Source: Flagellimonas_B algarum
GTDB lineage: Bacteria; Bacteroidota; Bacteroidia; Flavobacteriales; Flavobacteriaceae
Assembly: GCF_040513375.1 (NCBI RefSeq)
Contig: NZ_JBEVTG010000002.1
Span: 620,001-684,000 of the forward strand
Reading direction: 5' to 3'
DNA: 64,000 bases
Made by a program: the position numbers and the translations under genes. Within the stretch, counting starts at the first letter, position 1; each line of letters opens with the position of its first letter. This document shows, in pieces, positions 50,743-58,819 of the stretch. The notes under the pieces are model-generated. The model had not been told where the DNA came from. It searched no databases and saw only the letters and a program-made list of their open reading frames with translations.

Positions 50743-52428
50743 ATGAAAAAACTACTTATCGCTATGTCGATAGTGTCATTCCTGTTCGGATGTAACAAAG
50801 TCAAGAAGGAAACCCCCAAAGAAACCGTAGTACAAGAAGACGTATCGCCCATACCCACAGCACCTTTCGTTTGGGAAGGTGCCAACGTGTACTTTTTATT
50901 GACCGATAGGTTCAATAACGGAAAAACGGAAAACGACGTCAATTTCGGACGCACCGACTCGACCGCGGTCTTACGCGGATTCGAAGGCGGCGACATCTTG
51001 GGTATCACCAAAAAAATTGAGGAAGATTACTTTACCAACCTGGGGATCAATGCCATTTGGTTTACCCCTATTGTGGAACAGATCCACGGTGCCACCAATG
51101 AAGGTACGGGCAATACGTATGGCTACCATGGGTATTGGGCCAAGGATTGGACAGCCATCGATCCGAACTTCGGCACTAAAAAGGAATTGGAAAACCTGGT
51201 CAAAGCCGCCCACGCCAAAGGGATTCGGGTCTTACTTGATGTGGTGCTCAACCACACAGGACCTGTTACCGATATGGATCCGGTCTGGCCTTCCGATTGG
51301 GTGCGTACGGAACCGGCCTGTGAGTTTACGACTTATGAGAACACCACGGCATGTACTTTGGTGAAAAACCTTCCCGATATCCTGACCGAATCGGATGAGC
51401 CTGTCGAATTGCCTGATGCCCTTTTGGCCAAATGGAAAGACGAAGGCCGATTGAGCCAAGAACTTGACGAACTGCAATTGTTTTTCGAGCGCACTGGTTA
51501 CCCTAGGGCGCCCCGTTTTTATATCATCAAATGGTTGACCGACTACATCAACGATTTCGGGGTTGACGGCTTTCGGGTCGATACTGTGAAACACGTCAAT
51601 GAAAATGCCTGGGGCGAATTGCAGAAAGAAGCCGAATACGCCTTTCAAACCTGGAAGAAAAAGAATCCGGATCGGGTGTTGGACGAGCTGCCCTTCTACA
51701 TGGTGGGCGAGGTATACAATTACGGGATCTCGACCGGTCGTCTTTATGATTTCGGTGACAAAGAGGTCGACTATTACGATAACGGCTTCACCAGCTTGAT
51801 CAATTTCGAATTGAAGACCGATGGGGACAAACCCTATGAGGAGATTTTCAAAAAATACAACGGGTTGCTGAACACCAAACTGAAAGGTAAAAGTGTCTTG
51901 AACTACCTCACTTCACATGATGATGGGAGCCCGTATGACAAGGAACGCGCCAAACCCTATCGAGCCGCGAACGTGTTGTTGCTGACTCCTGGGGCCTCGC
52001 AGGTATACTATGGCGATGAAACCTCAAGACCCTTAATCATCGGGGGTACCGAAGGTGATGCCACACTCCGTTCGTTTATGAATTGGGAAGACCTTGACTC
52101 GGTGCCCGCCGTGCAGGACATTCACGCGCACTGGCAGAAACTGGGCCGTTTCAGGGCCAACCACCCTGCGGTGGGTGCGGGCAAACACAAACGCCTGGCC
52201 AGCAAGCCCTATGTGTTTTCACGCACGTATGTCAACGGCGATTACAAAGACAAAGTCGTTGTGGGACTCGACCTACCAAAAGGTAAAAAATCCCTTTGGG
52301 TCAAAGGCTTCTTCGGTGACGGCACGACCCTGTACGATACCTATTCGGATACCCAAGTGGTGGTCAAAAACGGAAAAGTGGCCCTAGAGAACGATTACGA
52401 TATTGCCCTTTTGGAGCTTTTGGAGTAG
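50743..52428 (+). CDS. Alpha-amylase family (GH13) lipoprotein
   Basis: The 561-residue glycoside hydrolase begins with a lipoprotein signal (LFGC, Cys17), so it is probably tethered to a membrane. GH13 motifs are complete: DVVLNHTGPV (region I), GVDGFRVDTVKHV with the nucleophile Asp (II), MVGEVYNYG with the acid/base Glu (III) and YLTSHDDGSPYD with the third Asp (IV). Substrate is probably an alpha-1,4-glucan or maltodextrin. It is not part of a Sus locus: no SusC/SusD pair is near. It ends 4 bp from the convergent VOC gene. Confidence 0.92.
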   Translation: MKKLLIAMSIVSFLFGCNKVKKETPKETVVQEDVSPIPTAPFVWEGANVYFLLTDRFNNGKTENDVNFGRTDSTAVLRGFEGGDILGITKKIEEDYFTNLGINAIWFTPIVEQIHGATNEGTGNTYGYHGYWAKDWTAIDPNFGTKKELENLVKAAHAKGIRVLLDVVLNHTGPVTDMDPVWPSDWVRTEPACEFTTYENTTACTLVKNLPDILTESDEPVELPDALLAKWKDEGRLSQELDELQLFFERTGYPRAPRFYIIKWLTDYINDFGVDGFRVDTVKHVNENAWGELQKEAEYAFQTWKKKNPDRVLDELPFYMVGEVYNYGISTGRLYDFGDKEVDYYDNGFTSLINFELKTDGDKPYEEIFKKYNGLLNTKLKGKSVLNYLTSHDDGSPYDKERAKPYRAANVLLLTPGASQVYYGDETSRPLIIGGTEGDATLRSFMNWEDLDSVPAVQDIHAHWQKLGRFRANHPAVGAGKHKRLASKPYVFSRTYVNGDYKDKVVVGLDLPKGKKSLWVKGFFGDGTTLYDTYSDTQVVVKNGKVALENDYDIALLELLE

Positions 52429-52432
52429 TAGT

Positions 52433-52813
52433 TCATTGATGCGAATGTAAAGCCATTCGATTGCCTTCGGAATCCAAGAAAACCCCCATATAACCGACCG
52501 ATTCACTGATCATGGTCTTGGGTTTGAGTACTTGGCCGCCGGCCGCTTCGACACGACTCAATTCTTGCTGTACATCCGAACTCGAAAGGTAAATCAACAC
52601 GCCCTCTGAACTGCTGGGTTTATACCATTCAGGATGTTGGATCAAAGATCCTGAAGCTCCTGGTTTGCCTTGGGCAAACGGAAACCATCCCATCAGGGTA
52701 CCGTTGAAATCGTGCACTGCAATCTCAATATCCAAAACCGTTTCATAGAACTTTTTGGCCCGTTGCATGTCCGTTACCGGAATTTCAAACCAGCTTACGC
52801 TATTCATTTCCAT
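52433..52813 (-). CDS. VOC family protein (glyoxalase/dioxygenase fold)
   Basis: The 126-residue protein is a single VOC module with paired beta-alpha-beta-beta-beta units: SVSWFEIPVTDMQRAKKFYE at the N-terminus and GYMGVFLDSEGNRMALHSH at the C-terminus, the latter with the usual metal-ligand E/H positions partly kept (H at the end). The function cannot be assigned; such proteins include glyoxalases and antibiotic-binding proteins. The start could also be the Met at residue 3 (MNSVSWFE). It is 13 bp downstream of the SRPBCC gene on the same strand. Confidence 0.88.
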   Translation of the reverse strand: MEMNSVSWFEIPVTDMQRAKKFYETVLDIEIAVHDFNGTLMGWFPFAQGKPGASGSLIQHPEWYKPSSSEGVLIYLSSSDVQQELSRVEAAGGQVLKPKTMISESVGYMGVFLDSEGNRMALHSHQ

Positions 52814-52826
52814 ATCTCAACTTGGT

Positions 52827-53354
52827 TTAGTTCTCCATTAGGGCCTTCAAGGAATCCAATCCCTCTTCAAAGTCCTTTCCCACCATCTTATCCATACTCA
52901 TAAAAAGCATCATGATACTAAACGGAAACTTGTTCTTACCCGAAAAACCCCAAGTCACCTTGGTCTGTCCCTCTTCAAGGGCTTCGGTTATGAAGTAGCA
53001 GTCCGATTCCGATTTCCAGGGTTTCAAGAAACGGAGCTCCCCTTCGATCCGTTCCCCATCGATGATCTTGGTGATTTCTTGTTCCCCTTCGCCAACTTCC
53101 TTGTTTCCGTTCCAATAGCTGACCGAACCCACTTCCCCATCGGTTCCCCGAAATTCTTTATGCATGTTGGGGTCTTTTTTGGCCCAAGGCGACCACTCAT
53201 CTTGTCGCTTTAAGGATTTCAAAACATCAAAAACCTGTTGTTTGGGTCGATTGATGGTGATGGATCGTGAAACATCATAGGTCTTGGGGGCGATCAGGGC
53301 CAAAAAAAGGACCAAAAGTACGATCGCGCCGACAATATAGAGTGCGGTAATCAT
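52827..53354 (-). CDS. SRPBCC family membrane-anchored protein
   Basis: The 175-residue protein has an N-terminal membrane helix (about 3-23) and a START-like/polyketide-cyclase-2 domain: VSRSITINRPKQQVFDVLKS, a DEWSPWAKKDPNM turn and a long C-terminal helix (MVGKDFEEGLDSLKALME). These folds bind hydrophobic ligands; the ligand is not known. It precedes the VOC gene by 13 bp, and the two are probably co-transcribed. Confidence 0.87.
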   Translation of the reverse strand: MITALYIVGAIVLLVLFLALIAPKTYDVSRSITINRPKQQVFDVLKSLKRQDEWSPWAKKDPNMHKEFRGTDGEVGSVSYWNGNKEVGEGEQEITKIIDGERIEGELRFLKPWKSESDCYFITEALEEGQTKVTWGFSGKNKFPFSIMMLFMSMDKMVGKDFEEGLDSLKALMEN

Positions 53355-53396
53355 GTTCGTTTGATTTAGTGGTTCCCCTTAAATGTACAAAAAAGC

Positions 53397-54050
53397 CTAT
53401 TTTGAATGGTAACGTTCGATAATCCCTTCCACATTCTTGATCGACTTTTTAGTCCATTCCAGTCGTTTTTCGAGGATTTCTTCGGGATGCAGCTGCCAGG
53501 GCAGGTTGGAGTCACGCAGTTGGGCGCTGAGCCTCTGAATGAGGATCGCTGCTGAAACGGAAACGTTCAGGCTTTCGGGAAAACCCACCATAGGTATGGT
53601 CAAAAACGCATCGGCCCTTTCTAAAACAGCCGCGCTCAGGCCTTCCTTTTCCGTTCCGAAGAACAAGGCGGTCGGGGCATCGATCTGAAAGGAATCCAAG
53701 GAGACCGAACCATTGTAGGGTACGGTGGCCACTATGCGATACCCTTTCCGTTTCAAGGCATCCAAACAGCTGACGGCATCGGCATATCGGGTCACATCGA
53801 CCCATTGCTCAGACCCCATCGCAATGTTCTTGTCCAAGCGATCTTCGAAACGATCCTCGACTACATGTACTTCTTGGATACCAAAGGCGTCACAGCTCCG
53901 GATGATCGCACTGGTGTTGTGCAATTGAAAGACATCCTCAATGGCCACGGTCAAAAGCTTCGTGCGTCGCGACAGCACCTCGATAAAGCGCTGCCGGCGC
54001 GCTTCGGTGAGAAAATCAGCCTCCAAATACGCCAAAAGATCGGTGTCCAT
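53397..54050 (-). CDS. TrmH family tRNA/rRNA 2'-O-methyltransferase (SpoU class)
   Basis: The 217-residue SPOUT enzyme probably methylates the ribose of G18 in tRNA. Conserved blocks are LLTVAIEDVFQLHNTSAIIR with motif-1 Asn and Arg, TALFFGTEKEGLS (motif 2) and IPMVGFPESLNVSVSAAI (motif 3), and a basic C-terminal helix (LEKRLEWTKKSIKN) as in TrmH. The open frame extends 50 codons upstream into the divergent sirtuin gene; ATG 54050 gives MDTDLLAYLE and is in line with TrmH length. It is divergent from the sirtuin with 43 bp between. Confidence 0.92.
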   Translation of the reverse strand: MDTDLLAYLEADFLTEARRQRFIEVLSRRTKLLTVAIEDVFQLHNTSAIIRSCDAFGIQEVHVVEDRFEDRLDKNIAMGSEQWVDVTRYADAVSCLDALKRKGYRIVATVPYNGSVSLDSFQIDAPTALFFGTEKEGLSAAVLERADAFLTIPMVGFPESLNVSVSAAILIQRLSAQLRDSNLPWQLHPEEILEKRLEWTKKSIKNVEGIIERYHSK

Positions 54051-54080
54051 AAAAAACAAGATAACAAAAATCGAAAAGCT

Positions 54081-54088
54081 TATTTTTG
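54081..54088 (+). promoter_or_regulatory. -7 element (TATTTTTG) abutting the sirtuin start
   Basis: An exact TAnnTTTG match ending 5 bp before the ATG at 54094. If used, transcription would begin at or within a few bases of the start codon, giving a leaderless mRNA. Confidence 0.5.
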
Positions 54089-54093
54089 GAACT

Positions 54094-54792
54094 ATGGCAA
54101 AACAACGCATCGTCGTATTGACCGGGGCCGGCATGAGCGCTGAAAGCGGGCTCAAGACCTTTAGGGATGCCAACGGGCTTTGGGAAGGGCATGACGTCAT
54201 GGAGGTCGCATCACCCCAAGGTTTCGCGAACGACCCCGAACTGGTATTGGAGTTCTACAACCAAAGGCGTCGGCAATTGCTGCAAGTCGCCCCGAATGCC
54301 GGTCATCTGGCCTTAAAGGATCTGGAAACCCATTTCGAGGTTGAGATCATCACCCAGAATGTCGATAATCTACACGAGCAGGCCGGAAGCAGCAACGTGC
54401 TCCATCTCCATGGGGAATTATTGAAAGTGCGGAGTACTGCCGATGAATCCTATGTTCTTGATTGGGAAAAGGACCTTCATTTAGGCGATGTTGACCCCAA
54501 CGGGCATCAGTTACGGCCACATATTGTTTGGTTCGGTGAAATGGTGCCTTTATTGGAACGCGCCATTGCCATTACCCAAACGGCCGACATCTTGATCATT
54601 ATCGGTACCTCGATGCAGGTTTACCCTGCCGCCAGTTTGGCAAACTATGCCCCTGCCGGAATCCCAATGTACTTTATCGATCCTAAACCGAGTGTTGACG
54701 CCCATGCTTTCGACCAGTTGCGCGTCATCGCCGAACCGGCGACCAAAGGGGTACCGGAACTGGTTACTCAGCTATGTCATAGCGCGCCCTAG
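54094..54792 (+). CDS. cobB: Sir2-family NAD-dependent deacylase (CobB/SIRT5-like) lacking the zinc cysteines
   Basis: The 232-residue sirtuin removes acyl groups from lysine using NAD. It has GAGMSAESG (11-19), TQNVDNLHEQAG and the catalytic His106 in HLHGEL, and the Y55-x-x-R58 pair (FYNQRRRQ) that marks desuccinylase/demalonylase members. Between His106 and LRPHIVWFGE the four zinc-binding Cys of CobB are all absent, replaced by a short acidic segment (VRSTADESYVLDW). ATG 54094 was chosen because the frame's earlier part overlaps trmH on the other strand. The last 29 bp overlap the haem-binding gene. Confidence 0.92.
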   Translation: MAKQRIVVLTGAGMSAESGLKTFRDANGLWEGHDVMEVASPQGFANDPELVLEFYNQRRRQLLQVAPNAGHLALKDLETHFEVEIITQNVDNLHEQAGSSNVLHLHGELLKVRSTADESYVLDWEKDLHLGDVDPNGHQLRPHIVWFGEMVPLLERAIAITQTADILIIIGTSMQVYPAASLANYAPAGIPMYFIDPKPSVDAHAFDQLRVIAEPATKGVPELVTQLCHSAP

Positions 54793-55231
54793 CTTGCTTT
54801 GCCCAAGCGATCAGGCTTTGGATCTGTGCTTCGCTCAGACGGGCATCAGCATGCGTCCAGGTATATTCGTCCAAGGGCATTTCCCCTTCTTCGACTTCTT
54901 CGATAAGCTCATCCAGCTTATGATCTTTCTTCTTGATCGAATAGCTGGCCCAAGATGAAAAGTCCAAATGCTCTTTACCTTCCTCAACATGGTGGTCGAG
55001 CCAAAAGGCCACGGGGGCGAATTGGTTGTACCAAGGATACTCCGTATGGGCACTATGGCAATCGTAACAAGCGGTTTTCAACAATTGCTTTACTTCGGCA
55101 TTCGGTTGGGTATCGGTCTCGAAGGCAGCAACGTAGTCGGTGGCTTCGGTCTGGTTTTTTTCAGGTTTGAAGAATTGTAAGATGACCAAGACCACTAAAA
55201 GGGCCAGGCCTATTTTTTTTGCTATTTTCAT
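54764..55231 (-). CDS. Haem-binding domain protein with CxxCH motif
   Basis: The 155-residue protein has an N-terminal membrane anchor (about 5-21) and a single CYDCH haem-attachment motif (Cys55, Cys58, His59) followed by HTEYPWYNQFAPVAFWLDHHV, which fits the Bacteroidota Haem_bd family of periplasmic c-type haem proteins. The C-terminal Met in EGEMPLDEYTW could be the second axial ligand. Role unknown, probably electron transfer or haem handling. Its 3' end overlaps the sirtuin gene by 29 bp on the opposite strand. Confidence 0.88.
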   Translation of the reverse strand: MKIAKKIGLALLVVLVILQFFKPEKNQTEATDYVAAFETDTQPNAEVKQLLKTACYDCHSAHTEYPWYNQFAPVAFWLDHHVEEGKEHLDFSSWASYSIKKKDHKLDELIEEVEEGEMPLDEYTWTHADARLSEAQIQSLIAWAKQARARYDIAE

Positions 55232-55265
55232 TGATGCGGATCGTTTCGTCTAAAATACGGCATTT

Positions 55266-55838
55266 ATGACCAAAGCCACTTTACAACGGGAATTAAATTC
55301 AGGCCGCCTGACCATGGAGCGTCGCGATCGTTTGGTCAAGGTGGTTTTGGCGCATCCTGAGCTCATCGGCCCATTGTTGGAGTTCATCGCCCAAGAAGAC
55401 CAAGAAGGCACCTTCAACGCCAGCTGGGTGTTCGATAATGCGGTTCGCAAAGGGCTGCATCCGCTATTACCGCACCTGGATCGCTTTACCGAGATCGTCC
55501 CTTCACTGGTTTCCGAATCCTGCATACGCCCAATGGCCCATTGCTGTGAACTCTTGGTCTTGGCCTATTTTAAAAAGAAGGATGACAGCGTTCGAAAATA
55601 CATGAACGAGACCCATCTTGAGGTCATTGCGGCTACGTGTTTCGATTGGTTGATCGGCACACATAAGGTCGCCGCCAAGGTGTTTGCCATGACGAGCTTG
55701 TTGTATTTGGGTCAAGCCTTCGATTGGATCCATGCAGAACTTCGCCCGGTTCTGGAAGCGACCATTGCCCAAGGTACCGCGGGGTACAGGCATCGGGCCA
55801 AAAAAACATTGGACCAACTGCATGCCTGGGGGCGTTAA
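55266..55838 (+). CDS. Helical-repeat protein of unknown function next to purB
   Basis: The 190-residue protein is predicted to be all-helical, resembling HEAT-like repeats (for example VRKYMNETHLEVIAATCFDW and HKVAAKVFAMTSLLYLGQAF). It has no signal peptide and no catalytic motif that I recognise. Homologues beside purB in Flavobacteriaceae are sometimes called adenylosuccinate lyase, by transfer from the neighbour; it has none of the lyase signatures. It lies 34 bp from the divergent haem protein start and 45 bp upstream of purB. Confidence 0.78.
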   Translation: MTKATLQRELNSGRLTMERRDRLVKVVLAHPELIGPLLEFIAQEDQEGTFNASWVFDNAVRKGLHPLLPHLDRFTEIVPSLVSESCIRPMAHCCELLVLAYFKKKDDSVRKYMNETHLEVIAATCFDWLIGTHKVAAKVFAMTSLLYLGQAFDWIHAELRPVLEATIAQGTAGYRHRAKKTLDQLHAWGR

Positions 55839-55854
55839 ACTTGCGTGGTTTGAG

Positions 55855-55862
55855 TATCTTTG
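55855..55862 (+). promoter_or_regulatory. -7 element (TATCTTTG) for purB
   Basis: An exact TAnnTTTG match 21 bp before the ATG of purB, in the gap after the helical-repeat gene. purB can thus be transcribed on its own. Confidence 0.55.
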
Positions 55863-55883
55863 CAGCTTTCCAACACCCGCGAT

Positions 55884-57227
55884 ATGTCGTTGAACCAACT
55901 GAATGCCATCTCTCCCATTGACGGGCGATACCGCAATAAAACCGAAAAACTGGGTGCCTATTTTTCAGAAGAGGCGCTGATCAAATACCGTGTACTGGTC
56001 GAGATCGAATACTTCATCGCCCTTTGTGAACTGCCTTTACCGCAATTGCAGGGTTTTGATTCCACCAAGTTCGAAGCCTTGAGGACGATTTACCAGGACT
56101 TCGATGCTTCGGATGCTGAAGCCATCAAGACCATCGAGCGAACGACCAACCACGATGTAAAAGCGGTCGAATACTTCATCAAAAATGCGTTTGACGCCCT
56201 TGGTTTGGAAGAATACAAGGAATTCATCCACTTCGGCTTGACTTCGCAAGATATCAACAATACGGCCATCCCGCTTTCGATCAAAGCGGCCATGAACGAT
56301 TGTTATGTACCCCTATATTTCGAATTGTTCGAACAATTGCAGGCCTTGGCTACCGAATGGGCCGATATTCCGATGTTGGCGCGAACCCATGGTCAACCGG
56401 CCTCTCCCACCCGACTGGGCAAGGAAATCGAAGTCTATGTTGAACGGTTGAAGCAGCAATTCGATTTGTTGAACGATATACCTAGTGCTGCGAAATTCGG
56501 TGGCGCCACGGGAAATTACAACGCCCACAAGGTGGCCTACCCCGATGTGGATTGGAAGGTCTTCGGAAAAACCTTCGTACAAGAAAAGTTGGGGTTGCAC
56601 CATTCGTTTCCGACCACACAGATCGAACACTACGACCATATGGCGGCCTTGTTCGACTGTCTGAAAAGGATCAATACGATCATCATCGATTTGGACCGGG
56701 ATATCTGGACCTATATTTCGATGGATTATTTCAAACAAAAGATCAAAAAAGGGGAAGTCGGCTCTTCGGCCATGCCCCATAAAGTGAACCCGATCGATTT
56801 TGAAAATTCGGAAGGCAACCTGGGTATTGCCAATGCCCTTTTCGAACATCTTTCGGCCAAGCTTCCGATTTCACGGCTGCAACGCGATTTGACCGACAGC
56901 ACCGTTTTGCGTAATGTAGGCGTACCGTTCGCCCATACGATGGTCGCTTTTCAGGCGAGTTTGAAAGGATTGGGCAAGTTGGTCTTGAACGCCGCCAAAT
57001 TCGAAGCCGATCTCGAAGCGAATTGGGCCGTAGTCGCAGAAGCCATTCAGACCATCTTGCGACGCGAAGGCTATCCGAATCCGTATGAAGCCCTAAAAGG
57101 ACTGACCCGAAAGAACACCAAGATCACCCAAGCGACCATTGCTGAATTCATCGACGGTCTTGATGTCTCCGAAACCATCAAAGCCGAACTGAAACAAATA
57201 ACCCCGGCAACGTATACCGGGGTCTAG
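55884..57227 (+). CDS. purB: PurB, adenylosuccinate lyase
   Basis: PurB acts twice in purine synthesis, splitting fumarate from SAICAR and from adenylosuccinate. The 447-residue protein starts MSLNQLNAISPIDGRYRNKT, has the fumarase/aspartase-superfamily loop SSAMPHKVNPIDFEN with the catalytic Ser, and TSQDINNTAIPLS and RTHGQPASPTRLGKE. The open frame extends eight codons upstream; ATG 55884 gives the family start. The last codons form a GC-rich hairpin (57201-57223) just before the stop. Confidence 0.97.
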   Translation: MSLNQLNAISPIDGRYRNKTEKLGAYFSEEALIKYRVLVEIEYFIALCELPLPQLQGFDSTKFEALRTIYQDFDASDAEAIKTIERTTNHDVKAVEYFIKNAFDALGLEEYKEFIHFGLTSQDINNTAIPLSIKAAMNDCYVPLYFELFEQLQALATEWADIPMLARTHGQPASPTRLGKEIEVYVERLKQQFDLLNDIPSAAKFGGATGNYNAHKVAYPDVDWKVFGKTFVQEKLGLHHSFPTTQIEHYDHMAALFDCLKRINTIIIDLDRDIWTYISMDYFKQKIKKGEVGSSAMPHKVNPIDFENSEGNLGIANALFEHLSAKLPISRLQRDLTDSTVLRNVGVPFAHTMVAFQASLKGLGKLVLNAAKFEADLEANWAVVAEAIQTILRREGYPNPYEALKGLTRKNTKITQATIAEFIDGLDVSETIKAELKQITPATYTGV

Positions 57228-57247
57228 AACAAAACAAACACAGAGGC

Positions 57248-58063
57248 TTAGCCTTCTTTGTGGATTTCGACTTGGTGTGGGTATGGAATTTCGATACCCG
57301 CTTTGTCAAGCGCCAATTTGGCACCTTCATAAGTAGCAAAGTATACATCCCAATAATGTTCCGGTTTACAGAAAGGACGTACCGCAAAATTCACGGAACT
57401 GTCAGCCAATTCCAAAACGTTTACCGAGGGTGCCGGATCTTTCAAGACCAATTCGTTGGAGGTCAACACTTCGAGCAGTACCGCTTTCGTCTTTTTGATA
57501 TCCTCCCCATAACCGACCCCGATGACGGTGTCGACACGGATCTTTCCTTCGGCGGTATAATTGATGATATTTCCGTTGGCCATGGCCCCATTCGGAATGA
57601 TGGCCAATTTGTTTTCAGGAGTGGTCAATTTGGTGGTAAAGATCTCAATTTCCTTCACCACGCCCAGTTCGCCCTGGGCCTCGATCAGGTCACCGATCTT
57701 ATACGGTTTGAAGATCATCAGCAACACCCCGCCCGCGAAATTCGATAGCGAACCTTGAAGGGCCATACCAACGGCAAGGCCAGCAGCGGCAAGAACGGCT
57801 GCGAAGGTGGTCACGTCGACTCCTAAAGTCGAAATAACGATAATGATCAAAAGCACTTTCAGTGCCCAAGAAGCCAAGTTCAACAAGAATTTTTGCAACG
57901 ATTCGTCGTAGTTGCTCTTCGACATCACCTTACGCGCGGTACCGACGATCCTTTTAATGATCCACGATCCGATGATAAAGATGACAATGGCCCCAACGAC
58001 CTTGAGTCCGTATTCTGAAATGAAGTCAATCCCTTTGTTGATCCATAGTTCTGCGTTTTCCAT
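57248..58063 (-). CDS. Small-conductance mechanosensitive channel (MscS family)
   Basis: MscS channels open under membrane tension and release solutes on osmotic downshock. The 271-residue length is that of E. coli MscS (286). Three membrane helices (about 18-38, 60-82 and 85-105) precede the pore-lining segment with GLAVGMALQGSLSNFAGGVLL, the Ala/Gly pattern of TM3, and then the cytosolic beta domain (VKEIEIFTTKLTTPENKLAIIPN). It is monocistronic with a TACCTTAG element upstream at about 58107-58114. Confidence 0.95.
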   Translation of the reverse strand: MENAELWINKGIDFISEYGLKVVGAIVIFIIGSWIIKRIVGTARKVMSKSNYDESLQKFLLNLASWALKVLLIIIVISTLGVDVTTFAAVLAAAGLAVGMALQGSLSNFAGGVLLMIFKPYKIGDLIEAQGELGVVKEIEIFTTKLTTPENKLAIIPNGAMANGNIINYTAEGKIRVDTVIGVGYGEDIKKTKAVLLEVLTSNELVLKDPAPSVNVLELADSSVNFAVRPFCKPEHYWDVYFATYEGAKLALDKAGIEIPYPHQVEIHKEG

Positions 58064-58150
58064 AAAATGTGGTTTAGAAGTTAGTGTTTCCTTTAGGTAG
58101 ACACTAAGGTACTAAGAAGGTCACATTTTCGGTTTAGCAAATGGTTAAAA

Positions 58151-58184
58151 CAAAAAAATCCCGATCGGAAAAACCGATCGGGAT
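58151..58184 (-). terminator. Terminator of the sigma/DUF4252 operon (minus strand)
   Basis: ATCCCGATCGG (58158-58168) pairs perfectly with CCGATCGGGAT (58174-58184) and on the minus strand is followed by seven T. It lies 22 bp after the last DUF4252 stop. Confidence 0.93.
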
Positions 58185-58205
58185 CTTTGGGTCAGTTGGT
58201 TTTGG

Positions 58206-58745
58206 TTATCCTTTTAAGAACTTTCCGATTTCACCCAAATCCGCCCCATCATAATCCGACTTTTGAATAGCCTGCATCAATTGCACGATGTGGGCTGGGT
58301 TCATATCCTTCCCCAAGACCCGCACCACGGCGAATCCTTGTTCTTTACTATCCCCATAGATGATGACCTCATCGATGGCGTTCTCATCACCAAGATACTT
58401 GATGACCCCTTTGCCGTACTGTGAATTGATCTTCATCAGTTCAACGAAGTCCTCGTTCTTCAAGATTTCCTTGATCTTCGATTTCTCCATCTTGTAATCC
58501 GCTTCATTGGTCTCGGTCTTTCGAAAGGCCAACAAATTGAATTTACGGAGCGATTCGACCGCTTCTTTTTGGGTATCGGTCAGGTCGACCTCATCCATTT
58601 TCAAGATGCTTGCCGGAATGTCCAAGGAGATGAAATTCGGATTCTCTTGGTTATCGACGTAATATTCCTGTAGACTCTGTTGGGAGGCACAAGACCCCAA
58701 GGCCATGGCTACGATCACTAAAAGGCTTTTTACTAAATATTTCAT
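58206..58745 (-). CDS. DUF4252 family lipoprotein (third of three)
   Basis: The 179-residue product has a lipoprotein signal (LGSC, Cys19) followed by a DUF4252 domain with the pattern ENPNFISLDIPASILKMDEV, KEAVESLRKFNLLAFRKTET and DEVIIYGDSKEQGFAVVRVL. It is the most diverged of the three paralogues. DUF4252 proteins are beta-alpha domain proteins of Bacteroidota with unknown function, repeatedly found beside ECF sigma factors. Last gene of the operon, followed by a strong terminator; lipid anchoring suggests a different site than its two soluble paralogues. Confidence 0.88.
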   Translation of the reverse strand: MKYLVKSLLVIVAMALGSCASQQSLQEYYVDNQENPNFISLDIPASILKMDEVDLTDTQKEAVESLRKFNLLAFRKTETNEADYKMEKSKIKEILKNEDFVELMKINSQYGKGVIKYLGDENAIDEVIIYGDSKEQGFAVVRVLGKDMNPAHIVQLMQAIQKSDYDGADLGEIGKFLKG

Positions 58746-58819
58746 TGCTGCGTTATTGATTGATTTCTAATTGATTTGTAGTGATTACCTGGGTTTTGTT
58801 ACGTTTCTTAGGGTGGATT

